Shown one piece after another: positions 26,393 to 36,252 of a DNA stretch of 64,000 bases; the stretch's first letter is position 1, and the number at the start of each line of letters is the position of its first letter. This stretch comes from Myxococcales bacterium (lineage in GTDB: Bacteria; Myxococcota_A; Polyangia; Polyangiales; GCA-016699535). A program made the translations under genes and the position numbers. The stretch lies in contig CP064980.1 of the NCBI GenBank assembly GCA_016699535.1, positions 1,992,001-2,056,000 on the forward strand, read 5' to 3'. The notes beneath the pieces were generated by a model, which saw only the letters and a list, made by a program, of their open reading frames with translations, had not been told where the DNA came from and did not search any database.

Positions 26393-26929
26393 TTAATAAG
26401 TCAAAAGTGAAAATTGGGGGGTGCCTTGAAGGTTTTTTGCACCATTCAGGCTTTCGAGTTCAATGAGAAAAAAAGCCGCACAGACTGAAGCTTTTTGTTT
26501 TTCAATGAGCTCAATACTGGCTTTCGCTGTTCCGCCGGTAGCTAGCACATCGTCGATCAGCAGGACCGAGTCTTTGAGGCCGACGGCATCCTTGTGGATC
26601 TCGACGGCATCGCTTCCGTACTCAAGGTTGTATGCCACACGGTCGGTCTCGGCAGGTAGTTTGCCAGGCTTACGAATCGGAACAAAAGCTTTGTGAAGGC
26701 GAGCGGCGAGGGCGGCTCCGAAAATAAAGCCGCGTGACTCGATGCCAGCGACGACATCGACTTTGTAGTTTGCTGCGGCGACTTCGAACAGCGAGAGACT
26801 CAAGTTGAAGGCTTGAGGGTTGGCAAGAAGCGGCGTGATATCCCGAAACAAAATGCCTTCTTTGGGAAAGTTGGGCACTTCTCGGATGTGTTTTTGCAGC
26901 ATTTCGGTTTGGACAAGTTGAATGCTCAT
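26393..26929 (-). CDS. apt: Adenine phosphoribosyltransferase
   Basis: A 178-residue enzyme that makes AMP from adenine and PRPP. It shows the family N terminus (IREVPNFPKEGILFRDITPLL), GIESRGFIFGAALA, and the PRPP-binding motif VLLIDDVLATGGTA. Its length is typical. The start codon overlaps the surE stop (ATGA), so the two nucleotide-salvage genes are translationally coupled. Confidence 0.95.
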   Translation of the reverse strand: MSIQLVQTEMLQKHIREVPNFPKEGILFRDITPLLANPQAFNLSLSLFEVAAANYKVDVVAGIESRGFIFGAALAARLHKAFVPIRKPGKLPAETDRVAYNLEYGSDAVEIHKDAVGLKDSVLLIDDVLATGGTAKASIELIEKQKASVCAAFFLIELESLNGAKNLQGTPQFSLLTY

Positions 26930-27699
26930 GACGTCTCTTTGGCGAATGTGTTTTGGACAAGTGAAGAGGCAAAGTCAAAGTGTTTGTCTTGCGTAGCTTC
27001 GAGGCTCAATGGTGTTAGGGAGGCAAATCCAGCATCGACTGCGTCGGTATCGGTGCCTTCGGAGGGTTGGTGAAGTGCTCCTGGACCGCCCACCCAATAG
27101 TACTTGGTGCCGCGAGGATCTTTGCGTACGGTGACTTCGTCTTTATAAAGCCGCTCACCTAAACGGCTAAGGCGAAGACCTTTGGCTCGAGTGGCCGGAA
27201 AATTAACGTTGATGAGGACAGCATGTCCACCCGGCTTTGCCTGCTGCAGTGTCTGAGCAACAATGTCGCGAGCGGTCCGGCTGGCCTCTTCAAGATAAGC
27301 GAGATTCAAGGAGGAAAAAGCAAGGGAAGGTATGCCGCGCAATGCTCCTTCACGCGCTGCGGCGACGGTTCCGGAATAAAAAATATCAGTGCCAAGGTTT
27401 GCGCCGTGGTTAATGCCAGAGACCACAAGGTCGGGTCGTCTTGGCAGTAAGTCTTTGCTATGAAGTGCTACGTACACACAGTCAACAGGTGTGCCGTCGG
27501 TAGCAAAAACGCATTCGCTTACTTTGCGAACACGCAGCGGGTGTCGCAGCGTAATGGCATGACTTCGCCCGCTGTGCTCACGTTCCGGTGCGACCACATA
27601 GACCTGAGCAATGGGTTCAAGTGCCTGATGAAGTGCGCGCAGGCCATGTGCAGAAACGCCGTCATCGTTGGCCAATAAAATCAATGGGCGATCACTCAT
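26926..27699 (-). CDS. surE: 5'/3'-nucleotidase SurE
   Basis: A 257-residue metal-dependent nucleotidase. The N-terminal ILLANDDGVSAHGLRAL carries the metal-binding Asp pair; APEREHSGRSHAIT carries the conserved Ser, and LVVSGINHGANLGTDIFYSGTVAAAREG the Asn ligand and active-site loop. It dephosphorylates nucleoside monophosphates under stress or stationary phase. It overlaps apt by four bases and lies between tRNA-Pro and tRNA-Arg on the same strand. Confidence 0.95.
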   Translation of the reverse strand: MSDRPLILLANDDGVSAHGLRALHQALEPIAQVYVVAPEREHSGRSHAITLRHPLRVRKVSECVFATDGTPVDCVYVALHSKDLLPRRPDLVVSGINHGANLGTDIFYSGTVAAAREGALRGIPSLAFSSLNLAYLEEASRTARDIVAQTLQQAKPGGHAVLINVNFPATRAKGLRLSRLGERLYKDEVTVRKDPRGTKYYWVGGPGALHQPSEGTDTDAVDAGFASLTPLSLEATQDKHFDFASSLVQNTFAKETS

Positions 27700-27722
27700 A
27701 ACCTAACATCCGAAAAAATCAG

Positions 27723-27797
27723 TCGGGGCGACTGGATTCGAACCAGCGACCCCAAGACCCCCAGTCTTGTGCGCTAACCAGACTGCGCTACGCCCCG
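27723..27797 (-). tRNA. tRNA-Pro (GGG anticodon)
   Basis: Minus-strand cloverleaf: acceptor CGGGGCG/CGCCCCG, D arm GCGCAGTCTGGTTAGCGC, anticodon stem CAAGA/TCTTG with loop CTGGGGG (anticodon GGG), T loop TTCGAAT, discriminator A. CCA is not encoded, unlike the tRNA-Arg nearby. Confidence 0.95.
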
Positions 27798-27889
27798 AAC
27801 CCCAAAAGGGGCCTCACCATACACTTTGTAGATTCCCTGGCAAGAGCAAAGCGCAGCAAAAGATGGCAAAAGCGTTGGGCTTTCCGTTC

Positions 27890-28363
27890 TTAGCGGTGCT
27901 CGGAGCGGCTACGGGTGCCCGCGCGTACCAAAGCCCGGCGCAACTGTTGTTCGGTCGGAGCGCTAGGCGCGCGATCGGGGTGTTCCTGCACCTCATCGAT
28001 GTGCCGTAAGAGCAGGCTAAGTTGTTCGCGAATCGCAAGCAGGTCGGCCCGCAGGTTGGTCTCTCGGACCGCTTCCTGCCTTTCCTGGACTTCAGGTTGG
28101 CCTTCTTTTTGGCGGACGATTTCCCGAAGGCGTTTGCGTGCACCCGGTACGGTAAAACCGTCTTCGTGTAGAAGCTTGCGAATCATGACAGCGAGCTCGA
28201 CGTCGCGCCGCCGATACACGCGATGCGAGCCGCGTGTCTTCATAGGCTTTAGAACTGCGAACTCTTCTTCCCAGTAACGAAGCACGTGAGCCTTTACGCC
28301 CACGATGTTAGCTACTTCGCCTATCCGGAAAAAAAGTTTATCTGGTAGAGATGCAGCAGACAA
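27890..28363 (-). CDS. MerR-family transcriptional regulator
   Basis: A 157-residue regulator with an N-terminal winged helix (RIGEVANIVGVKAHVLRYWE, then HRVYRRRDVELA) and a helical continuation without the metal- or drug-binding domain of classical MerR. Members of this group lie after ihfA in many Deltaproteobacteria, as here. The C-terminal ~50 residues form a helix (LLAIREQLSLLLRHIDEVQ) likely for dimerisation and a charged tail. The effector and target genes are unknown. Confidence 0.85.
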   Translation of the reverse strand: MSAASLPDKLFFRIGEVANIVGVKAHVLRYWEEEFAVLKPMKTRGSHRVYRRRDVELAVMIRKLLHEDGFTVPGARKRLREIVRQKEGQPEVQERQEAVRETNLRADLLAIREQLSLLLRHIDEVQEHPDRAPSAPTEQQLRRALVRAGTRSRSEHR

Positions 28364-28410
28364 AGTTCACCTTCAAAAAACTTCATCTGTTGTACACCAA
28401 GATTTCTTGT

Positions 28411-28773
28411 TTAGAAAGAGGAAGATGAATTTGAGTGATTGCCGTCGTTTCCAGGCTTGCGATTGTTGTTGTAGCGCTCTGGGTTTAAAATATTTTTCAG
28501 TACTTGACTTGGCTTAAAAGTTAGAACTCGCCTTGCGCTAATCGGTTGTGGTTCGCCCGTGCGGGGATTTCGACCGATACGTTCTTTTTTATCGCGTACA
28601 ACGAAATTGCCGAAGCCAGAAAGTTTAATCTTTTCACCTTCAGCGAGTACATCTTTCATCGTATCGAAAATGGATTCGACGAGCTCAGCTGCTTCTTTTT
28701 TTGAAAAACCGCCAACCTCTTCGTAAACGCGATCGATGAGTTCAGCTTTTGTCATCGTGTGGTCTTTATTCAC
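28411..28773 (-). CDS. ihfA: Integration host factor alpha subunit / HU-family DNA-bending protein
   Basis: A 120-residue HU/IHF protein. The DNA-bending arm region GFGNFVVRDKKERIGRNPRTGE and the C-terminal FKPSQVLKNIL are typical of IhfA; MTKAELIDRVYEEVG is the dimerisation N terminus. The GTG at 28773 was chosen over ATG 28755 because only it has a good ribosome binding site (GAGAGG). A Lys/Asn/Ser-rich tail of about 20 residues extends past the normal end. Position after pheT is the classical pheST-ihfA order. IHF commonly assists sigma-54 promoters, which occur in this window. Confidence 0.93.
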   Translation of the reverse strand: MNKDHTMTKAELIDRVYEEVGGFSKKEAAELVESIFDTMKDVLAEGEKIKLSGFGNFVVRDKKERIGRNPRTGEPQPISARRVLTFKPSQVLKNILNPERYNNNRKPGNDGNHSNSSSSF

Positions 28774-28907
28774 GTTTTGCCTCTCTTGTTACTCTACTAT
28801 GCAAACACGGCTTGTCGACAAAAACAAGCTGAAGGCCTCTTCAATACAGGCGGTGACATGTGGGTAAGCTACCAGAATTACTGAAAAAAAGCAGGTTTTC
28901 GCGTTTC

Positions 28908-31315
28908 TTAGCGCAGGCTGCCGTCCAGGCGCTTGGCCAGGGCCTGGGTTACTTGGCCGTGGAGTTTGTCAATTGCCTTGTCGGTGAGCGTGTTTTCCGG
29001 GTCTCGGTAGTAGATGCGTAGGGCTAGACTTTTGTGCTGTTCAGGGAGCTGATTCCCACGGTACAGGTCAAAGAGTTCTACTTTTTCGATCAATTTCTGA
29101 TTTTGTTCATCAAAATTCTGCATCACCGTCTCAAGGGTGATCTCTTCTTTAACGAGTAGAGCGATGTCTCGCGTGCTGTGCGGGAATTTCGGCAAGCTTT
29201 TTGCTTGTGGGAGCCTAAGTTTTTTCTCGACAAGAATAAGCGCGTCTAAAGCGATTGAAGCATAGACGATCTGCCCGCGCAGCTCGAAAGCTTCAGCGAC
29301 ATCGGGATGAAGTACTCCGACGTGCCCGATATCGAGTTCGGCGAGTTTGATGATCGCGCTTTTCTTTGGATGCAAAAAAGCTAGTTCGTTTTCAAGCTCT
29401 TCGTTTCGATAGACAATCGGATCGACGGCATACTGGCGCCGAAGGAGGTTGATAATCAACCCTTTGCCATCGAAGAAATCCATTTCTTCGTTTTCGGTGA
29501 TCCATTCCTTTTTGGGGCCGCACAGCACGAAGTCGAAGCTATAGCGTTCCGAAGGTAATTCAGCGTTTGGCAGTGGAAAATACGAGCGTGCGAGTTCGAA
29601 TAGGCAGAGACGATCTTCTTGGTAGCGTTGGGCATGCTGCAGGTTGTTTAGCAGACCAGGTAGCAGCGAGGTGCGCATCACCGATCGTTCTTCTGAAAGG
29701 GGGTTCAGCAACGGTAGAGCGTCAGTATTTTGTTTCGCTTTTTCAGATCGTTGGTTGAACAAAACGCGTAGTTGATAGTCTCACGAAGACCAAGGGAGGC
29801 AGCATTTTGCCGGAGGCTTCGTTTGAGGCGCTCGGCAGCATCGTGTTCGCTTGAGCTTGCTTGGATATAGGGGATCTCTGTTGGAATCTTATCGTAGCCC
29901 CATACGCGACCTATTTCTTCGATGAGATCGATTTCGCGAGTGATGTCTGGACGAAAGCTCGGTACAGTGACTTCCCAGTCCTGTGCTTTGTTTTTGAGTT
30001 GGCAGCCTAGATGCTCAAGAATCTGTTGCGCTGTCGGTTTTTCAACAGCAGTGCCGAGGACCTGCTCGATGCGTGCGTGTCTCAAATGGATTTTGAATGC
30101 TTCCTGAGGTCTGGGGTATACATCGCTTGCCTTTGGCTCGATGCGCGCTCCGGCAAGTTTGGCCATCAGGGCCGAAGCCTGGGCCACGACGTACCGTGCA
30201 TCATTCGGATCGACGCCACGTTCAAAACGATGACTTGCTTCGGTGTGCATGCTGTGTCGGCGTGCTCCACGTCGTACAACAGTGGGCGAAAAATAGGCGC
30301 ACTCTATCAAAAGTTTGCTACTTGAGCTCTGGACGCTGCTTTTCTCTCCGCCCATGATTCCGGCTAGAGCGATTGGCTCGCTGCCGTCAGCTATGATGAG
30401 ATCTTCTTTGCTAAGCTTACGATCCATGCCATCGAGCGTTTCAATTGTTTCGCTCTGTTTTGCAAAGCGTACGCGAATCTGATTGCCTTTTAATCGATCA
30501 AGATCAAAGGCATGAATCGGATGTCCGGTGAGCAAAAGTATATAGTTGGTGACGTCGACGACGTTGTTGATGGCGCGCTCACCGAGGGTATGGAGCAAGT
30601 AGCGTAGCCAGAAAGGCGAGGGGGCTATCTTGGCGCCTGTAAGGAGGCTAGCTGCATAGCGAGGGCAAGCCTCGGGCGCTTCGATGGTGATGGGGGTGCT
30701 GGGTAGTCCAGAGCTAAAATCAAGTTTGGCTTCGATGTATGGGAGCTTGAAGGTTTTGCCGAATAGCGTGCAAAGCTCACGCGCTAAGCCCAGATGGCCC
30801 AAACAATCGGGGCGATTTGGCGTAAGGCCCAAATGCAAAATGCTGTCTTGCAGTTCAAGGGCTTTGTCGAGTTGTGTTCCTGCTTCGATGCTCTTTTGTT
30901 TATCGAGGACTAGAATGCCACTTTCGTCGCTTCCGATGTCTAGTTCGCTCTCGGCGCACAGCATGCCCTGCGAGAGTTCGCCGGCTACCCGACGCTCAGC
31001 TATCTCAAGGCCATTGGGAAGTTTGGCACCGAGCTCGGCCAATGCAACAAGACCGCCTCGCTCCGGTACGTTGGCTGCGCCGCACACCACCTGTCGTTCA
31101 GATCGGCCGTTCCATACTTGAACAAGCGTGAGTTTGTCGGAATTGGGGTGCGCTTTTTTTTCGCGCACTTCGCCAACAACGATATTGGCGTTGCTGAGAT
31201 AAGGCGTTGTAATTTCTTCGACTTCGATTCCTGCGAAAGTAAGTCGATGGGCGAGGGTCTCTGGGCTTTCATCGATACCCGTAAGTTGTCGTAGCCATTG
31301 TGTTGAAGCGCGCAT
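28908..31315 (-). CDS. pheT: Phenylalanine-tRNA ligase beta subunit, one frame break
   Basis: About 802 residues when repaired. The N-terminal part (tRNA-binding EMAP-like domain with NIVVGEVREKKAHPNSDKLTLVQV, then core with HSMHTEASHRFERGVD) and the C-terminal part (ALPLLNPLSEERSVMRTSLLPGLL to the ferredoxin-fold anticodon domain) are in different frames. One base missing in the T run at 29739-29743 explains this; the repaired junction reads STNDLKKAKQNTDALPLLNP. The PheS2T2 enzyme charges tRNA-Phe and is essential, so the break is almost surely a sequence error. It begins three bases after pheS. Confidence 0.95.
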
Positions 31316-31318
31316 AGT

Positions 31319-32371
31319 CTAAAAGAAACGCAAAAAGCGTTCATCGTTTTCGTATAATAATCGGATGTTATCAATACCGTGCCGCAGCATGGCAATGCGG
31401 TCGATGCCCATACCGAAAGCAAAGCCTGTGTAAAGCTCTGGATCGTAGCCGACGTGTTCAAAAACGACGGGGTGCACCATGCCGCAGCCGAGTACTTCAA
31501 GCCAGCCGGTGTTTTTGCAGACGCGGCAGTTTACATTGCTTTTGCCATGGCAAAGCACACAGCCGATATCCATTTCAGCGCCAGGCTCGACAAAAGGATA
31601 GTAGCTCGGGCGAAAGCGTACGGGGATATCAGGGCCAAACATAGCATCGACAAAGCGCCGGAGCGTGCCCTTGAGGTGGGCGAAGGTGATGTTTTTATCC
31701 ACCAATAGTCCCTCGATTTGAAAGAACATAGGTGAGTGGGTCGCGTCATCATCGCGACGATAGACCGCTCCAGGTGCAACCACAGCAAGCGGTGGTTTGT
31801 GTTTGAGCATTTCACGAACTTGGATGGTGGACGTATGGGTGCGCAAAAGCCCTCCGCCGGAGACAAAAAAGCTGTCCTGCATATCGGTTGCAGGGTGATC
31901 GGGCGGAAAACCCAGCATTTCGAAGTTGTATTTCTCAAGCTCGATTTCTGGGCCGTCGGCAACGTTGAAACCCATCGCCACGAAGACATCAACTAAGGCG
32001 TTTCGAGTTCGTGTGATTGGATGTTCGCTGCCGGGGCGTACATGTTTGCCCGGAAGACTTACGTCCAGTGCAGGACCTTGAAGATCGGCTTGCTTGCTTG
32101 CTTCAGCGATACTTTGAAGCTGCGCTGAAAAAGCAGCTTCGATTTGTTGCTTGAGCTGGTTGATTTTCTGACCGTACTCGCGTCGCTTTTCCGTAGGTAG
32201 TTTAGGGATGAGCTTAAGCAAGGATGTAAGCTCGCCCTTGCTACCAGCGTAGCGCGCGTTAATACGTCGCAGTTCTTGTTCGGTTTGAGCTGCTCGTAAA
32301 TCGTTTTCAAAACTCGACGAAAGTGCCTGCAGGCTAGAATCGCACTGCGTTACAGCTTCGTTTGGGTTCAT
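31319..32371 (-). CDS. pheS: Phenylalanine-tRNA ligase alpha subunit
   Basis: A 350-residue class II synthetase subunit. An N-terminal coiled-coil (about residues 1-90) is followed by the catalytic core with HPITRTRNALVDVFVAMGF, the motif 2 region VVAPGAVYRRDDDATHSPMFFQIEG, FRPSYYPFVEPGAEMDI and a GMGIDRIAMLRHGI motif 3. A Cys cluster (CVLCHGKSNVNCRVC) is of the kind seen in many PheS proteins. The start overlaps the rplT stop (ATGA). Confidence 0.96.
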   Translation of the reverse strand: MNPNEAVTQCDSSLQALSSSFENDLRAAQTEQELRRINARYAGSKGELTSLLKLIPKLPTEKRREYGQKINQLKQQIEAAFSAQLQSIAEASKQADLQGPALDVSLPGKHVRPGSEHPITRTRNALVDVFVAMGFNVADGPEIELEKYNFEMLGFPPDHPATDMQDSFFVSGGGLLRTHTSTIQVREMLKHKPPLAVVAPGAVYRRDDDATHSPMFFQIEGLLVDKNITFAHLKGTLRRFVDAMFGPDIPVRFRPSYYPFVEPGAEMDIGCVLCHGKSNVNCRVCKNTGWLEVLGCGMVHPVVFEHVGYDPELYTGFAFGMGIDRIAMLRHGIDNIRLLYENDERFLRFF

Positions 32372-32732
32372 CCTTGAGCGCGGGAAGCAGATTGCCCAAC
32401 TTTGGCCACAGCCTGGAATCCGGCTGGGTCGCGAACAGCGATGTCGGCAAGAACCTTGCGATCAAGGCGTACATCCGAACGCTTTAGACTGCCCATCAAA
32501 CGACTGTAGCTAAGACCGAGGCCTCTTGCTGCTGCGTTGATGCGAGCAATCCATAGGCGACGAAAATCACGTTTTTGGCTTTGCGATGTGCAAAAGCATA
32601 CACCCAAGCACGGTGCACGTTTTCAACTGCAATTGAAAATTGCCTCGAACGAGCGCCGTAAAATCCTTTGGCGTGTTTCAAAACTCGGTTTCTTCGTCGT
32701 CTGGCTTTAAATCCTCGGCGTGCGCGGGGCAT
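32368..32732 (-). CDS. rplT: 50S ribosomal protein L20, one frame break
   Basis: About 121 residues when repaired. The N terminus MPRARRGFKARRRRNRVLK and body YGARSRQFSIAVENVHRAWVYAFAHRKAKK run in one frame, and RDFRRLWIARINAAARGLGLSYS onwards in another. Adding one base to the T run at 32572-32576 restores an unbroken L20. The ATG at 32732 has a strong AGGAGG site. L20 is needed for 50S assembly. It lies 9 bases after rpmI and overlaps pheS by four bases. Confidence 0.95.
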
Positions 32733-32741
32733 CACTTCCTC

Positions 32742-32945
32742 CTAGTTGGCGTAAGGTAGCAGGCGCATAATGCGCTTTTCATCAGCCTTATCCACCATGT
32801 CGTTCTTGCGAAGTCGACGTAGCTGGTTTGAGGCCTTGCCATGGGTCATCATGTGGCTTTTGCCAGCTTTACCGCGGCGAATTCGTCCGGAACCGCTTAT
32901 TTTGAAGCGTTTGGCAGCAGCACTGTTGGTTTTCATTTTAGGCAT
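32742..32945 (-). CDS. rpmI: 50S ribosomal protein L35
   Basis: A 67-residue, very basic protein matching L35: MPKMKTNSAAAKRFKISGSG, GKAGKSHMMTHGKASNQLRRL and the C-terminal KRIMRLLPYAN. It sits in its standard place between infC and rplT. Confidence 0.97.
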   Translation of the reverse strand: MPKMKTNSAAAKRFKISGSGRIRRGKAGKSHMMTHGKASNQLRRLRKNDMVDKADEKRIMRLLPYAN

Positions 32946-33086
32946 AGCTATCCTTGTTTGCGACTTTACTGGCCTTCAAACCTGCTCGATACGCAAGGCG
33001 CGTTTTTTAGGGCTGTTAGGCTAAGAAGTCAAGCTGTCGTGTGAGATTGTGCGTTCGAATTTCCTACTAAGCTCAAATTTGTCGAA

Positions 33087-33700
33087 TCATTCTGCTTTTT
33101 CCGCGGTTTGGGAGGTTGAAGAAGAGATCCGATGGCTGACCACGGGGCCTGCTGCTTTCTTTGGCACGACTGTGCCCCGAGGCGCCAAGAGCAAGGTCAT
33201 GGTGCGGCCTTCCATGCGTCCGGCTTGCTCGACGATACCGATGTCGGTGGTGGCTTCAGCAATAATGGTGAGCTGAGAGCGTGCCGTTTCTGGGTGGGTG
33301 ATTTCACGGCCTCGGAAGCGGCAAGTGATTTTCACTTTGTTTCCTTCTTCCAAGAAGCGCCGAATGTGCCTGACTTTGACCTGCATGTCGTGATCGTCGG
33401 TCTTGGGTCTGAGCTTGATTTCCTTGATCGAGACCACGGTTTGTCTTTTCGAGCTTCTTTTTGTTTCTTAGCTTCCTCGTACTTGAACTTTCCAAAGTCC
33501 ATGACTTTGCATACAGGAGGACTTGCTTTGGGGTTGACCTCGACAAGGTCTAGCTCGTTTTCTCTAGCTAAGCGTAAGGCTTTGTGCGTATCCATGACGC
33601 CAAGCATGCCGCCGTCGGGTCCGATGACTCGAATTTCGGGGACGCGAATTCGTTCGTTAGTGCGGGGTCCGTGAAATACACGACGTCTATTGTTATCCAT
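33087..33700 (-). CDS. infC: Translation initiation factor IF-3, one frame break
   Basis: About 204 residues when repaired. The N-terminal domain (RTNERIRVPEIRVIGPDGGM, KASPPVCKVMDFGKFKYEE) and the C-terminal domain (VVSIKEIKLRPKTDDHDMQV, FRGREITHPE) lie in different frames. A single base missing in a short T run within 33440-33449 explains it. IF-3 blocks subunit joining and checks start codons. The start is ATG 33700 rather than the rare AUU of E. coli infC. A Ser/Thr-rich C-terminal tail of about 20 residues is not part of the usual fold. Confidence 0.93.
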
Positions 33701-33808
33701 AGGTTTTGAGATGATTCATTCTTTCTTCGAGCAGGGCATCTTGCTCTGCTGGGTTGTTGTTGTCTCGCCGTGGCGACACCTGAAATAGTTCCATGCTGGA
33801 TGCATCGC

Positions 33809-35740
33809 TTAAGAAGCTCGGTACGATGGCGGGCAGTTTTCGACCGTCATCTTTTGGATAAATTCGGAGGTAGAGACAAAGCCCAAGTCTTTGTTCTCGT
33901 CGCGAGAGCGAAGCGCTACACCGTTTTCGCTGACTTCTTTTTCTCCAATAATGGCTAGGAAAGGAATTCGCATCAGACGTGCGTTTCGAATTTTTGCGCC
34001 GAGTTTGTCACTTGATCCATCAATTTGTGCTCTAATATTGGCAGATCTACACTGGCTAAGCAAGCCTTCTGCAAAGTCATTGAATTTTTCGCTGACAGTC
34101 AGAAATCGTACTTGTTCGGGGGCGAGCCAGGTAGGGAAAGCGCCACCAACGTGTTCGATCAGAACACCCATGAATCTTTCGATCGATCCGAGGAGTGCTC
34201 GATGAAGGACAATTGGGCGATGGTTCTGATTGTCTTCGCCCACGAAGGTTAAATCAAAACGTTCTGGCATATTAAAATCGACTTGGATGGTGCCAAGCTG
34301 CCAAGAACGACCAATGGCGTCATTGAGATGAAACTCTATTTTGGGTCCGTAGAACACGCCTTCGCCTTCGGCGATTTGATAGCTAAGGCCTTTGTTCTTT
34401 ACGGCTGTTTCGAGTGCCTCTTCAGCGCTGTCCCATTGCGCATCGCTGCCGAGTCGTTCGATGGGCCGTGTTGCGATCATCACGTTTAAGTCGGAAAAAC
34501 CAAAATCTTGATAGACCTCAAAGACTAAATCAATAAAACGAGAGATTTCGTCTTGTATGTCGTCGGGTTTGCAGAAGATATGAGCGTCGTCTTGGGCGAA
34601 GGTGCGCACGCGAGTCAGACCTTGGGTTACCCCGCTTCGTTCGTAGCGGTGAAGACGTCCAAAGTCGGCGAAGCGTAAGGGGAGCTCACGGTAACTGCGT
34701 TTGCTCATGCCGTACATCAAGGCGTGCCCCGGACAGTTCATGGGTTTGATGCAGAAACGATGCTCGTCGTCGTTTTTTGATTCTTCGGTTACCGCGAAAT
34801 ACATGTTCGGGGTGTAAGCAGGCAGATGTCCTGAGGTGTGAAAGAGTTTGGCATCAAAAATCTGCGGTGTGACTACTTCGTCGTATCCGTGGCGTGTGTA
34901 GGCGGCCCGGATGTATTCAACAAGGCGATTGTAGATGAGCGCTCCCTTTGGCAAAAAGAAAGGCGAGGCGGGAGCCCAGGGGTGGAAACCAAAGAGTTCA
35001 AGCTCTTTGCCGAGTTTGCGATGGTCGCGCTTTTTTGCTTCTTCAAGTTGGTTCAGATGGGCGCGTAAGGCTTTGGCAGAGGGAAAGGCCGTGCCATAAA
35101 TGCGTTGCAGCATTTTGTTGCGCTCGTCGCCGCGCCAATAGGCCCCTGCAACGCCGGTAAGCTTAATGGCCTTTAGAAAAGACGTCCTCGGAACGTGAGG
35201 GCCTTTGCAGAGGTCGAACCAGCTGCCGTGTCGGTAGAGCGTAATCGGCTCTTCAAGTCCTTCGAGGATTTCAAGTTTGTAGATCTCGCCCATCTCTTTG
35301 AACAGCTTGGCTGCTTCGTTGCGGCTGACTTCTTCGCGAGAGAAAGGATGATCGGCTTCGATGATCTCGAGCATGGCTTTTTCAATGCGCTCAAGATCAT
35401 CTTCGCTGAACTGCCCCTCTGGGCGATCGAAATCATAGTAAAAGCCATTGCCAATAGCAGGGCCTATGGTCACTTGGGTTCCAGGAAACAGTCGTTGAAC
35501 TGCGTCTGCCATGACATGAGCCGTTGAATGTCGGATGACGTCCAGTGCCTTTGGAGAGTCGGCATTCAAGGCCTCGATAGAACTGTCAGGATCGACTGGT
35601 GTATGTAAATCGACAATATTCCCGTTTACCAAAGCAGCCACAACTTGTGGGGTGTGTTTGCCTTGTTTTTCAAGAATTTCTTTTATGGTCGAGAGGTTTT
35701 TGTTGGTGTTCGCGGAACTCATCGCGCTTTCGTTTAACAT
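33809..35740 (-). CDS. thrS: Threonine-tRNA ligase
   Basis: A 643-residue class II synthetase with all domains: N-terminal TGS-like region, editing domain (RHSTAHVMADAVQRLFPGT and the later HGSWFDLCKGPHVPRT), catalytic core with zinc-binding PMNCPGH, motif 2 (GRLHRYERSGVTQGLTRVRTF), motif 3 (PIVLHRALLGSIERF), and an anticodon-binding domain. The ATG at 35740 has an AAGG site. Its start lies only 20 bases after tRNA-Val on the same strand, so the two may share a transcript. It heads the thrS-infC-rpmI-rplT-pheS-pheT-ihfA-merR cluster. I see no T-box or other leader regulator. Confidence 0.97.
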   Translation of the reverse strand: MLNESAMSSANTNKNLSTIKEILEKQGKHTPQVVAALVNGNIVDLHTPVDPDSSIEALNADSPKALDVIRHSTAHVMADAVQRLFPGTQVTIGPAIGNGFYYDFDRPEGQFSEDDLERIEKAMLEIIEADHPFSREEVSRNEAAKLFKEMGEIYKLEILEGLEEPITLYRHGSWFDLCKGPHVPRTSFLKAIKLTGVAGAYWRGDERNKMLQRIYGTAFPSAKALRAHLNQLEEAKKRDHRKLGKELELFGFHPWAPASPFFLPKGALIYNRLVEYIRAAYTRHGYDEVVTPQIFDAKLFHTSGHLPAYTPNMYFAVTEESKNDDEHRFCIKPMNCPGHALMYGMSKRSYRELPLRFADFGRLHRYERSGVTQGLTRVRTFAQDDAHIFCKPDDIQDEISRFIDLVFEVYQDFGFSDLNVMIATRPIERLGSDAQWDSAEEALETAVKNKGLSYQIAEGEGVFYGPKIEFHLNDAIGRSWQLGTIQVDFNMPERFDLTFVGEDNQNHRPIVLHRALLGSIERFMGVLIEHVGGAFPTWLAPEQVRFLTVSEKFNDFAEGLLSQCRSANIRAQIDGSSDKLGAKIRNARLMRIPFLAIIGEKEVSENGVALRSRDENKDLGFVSTSEFIQKMTVENCPPSYRAS

Positions 35741-35759
35741 GTGCCTTAATTATATGCGG

Positions 35760-35831
35760 TAGGCACGGGCGGGATTGAACCGCCGACCCCTACCTTGTCA
35801 AGGTAGTGCTCTACCACTGAGCTACGTGCCT
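35760..35831 (-). tRNA. tRNA-Val (GAC anticodon)
   Basis: Minus-strand cloverleaf: acceptor AGGCACG/CGTGCCT, D arm GCTCAGTGGTAGAGC, anticodon stem CTACC/GGTAG with loop TTGACAA (anticodon GAC), T arm GGCGG-TTCAATC-CCGCC, discriminator A. The next bases are CCG, so CCA is not encoded. Confidence 0.95.
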
Positions 35832-35901
35832 GGCTGTGTTGTGGCATTGGGACGCAGACCTAGCGCCACCCATCAAGGGTGTCAAGAAGGCGTTAGCAAA
35901 G

Positions 35902-36020
35902 CTTTAACTGTTTGGACCGCTGCGTGGCAGCGCTCCAAAGAGGGGATTCACGCGAATCCCCTCCCAAGGACGCTTCGCGCCTTGGCTCCCACCCCAGCGG
36001 GCTCGCTTTGCTCGCAGGGG
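35902..36020. repeat. Structured repeat, copy 1
   Basis: First of two head-to-tail copies (period 158 bases; the second begins at 36060). Each copy is a chain of hairpins: TTTGGA...TCCAAA around CGCTGC-GTG-GCAGCG; AGGGGATTC-ACGC-GAATCCCCT; CCAAGG...CCTTGG; and a GC-rich one, here with CCACCCC paired to GGGGTGG. The 421-base gap between tRNA-Val and the dehydratase gene holds these copies and no credible gene. Confidence 0.85.
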
Positions 36021-36059
36021 TGGCTGGGTAGGTAATTTTGGAATTGCTTAAGTTTTTGG

Positions 36060-36181
36060 CTTTAACTGTTTGGACCGCTGCGTGGCAGCGCTCCAAAGAG
36101 GGGATTCACGCGAATCCCCTCCCGAACGCGCTTCGCGCCTTGGCTCCCTCCCCAGCGGGCTCGCTTTGCGAGCGGGAGGGG
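36060..36181. repeat. Structured repeat, copy 2
   Basis: Near-identical to copy 1 over its first ~65 bases (36060-36124). The last hairpin differs but still pairs: the stem is CCCTCCC with GGGAGGG, plus an inner GCTCGC-TTT-GCGAGC stem that copy 1 lacks. Paired changes between copies suggest the structure is what is kept. Confidence 0.85.
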
Positions 36182-36252
36182 GGGTGGTGGAAAAGGTTGA
36201 TTGGAAAACTAGTGTGGGGGCTTTTTAGGTGTTTGTGCTAAGATGGGGGGCT

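Noticed and set aside
29739..33449. Programmed ribosomal frameshifting in pheT, rplT and infC
   Set aside because: Breaks occur at different, simple homopolymers in many unrelated genes in both directions, without shared slippery sites; indel errors explain all of them.
35741..35759. T-box or other leader regulator before thrS
   Set aside because: Only about 20 bases separate tRNA-Val from the thrS start, too short for any such leader.
35902..36181. CRISPR array
   Set aside because: There are only two long copies (~120 bases) at a 158-base period, each internally palindromic, with no short regular repeats or spacers and no cas genes nearby.
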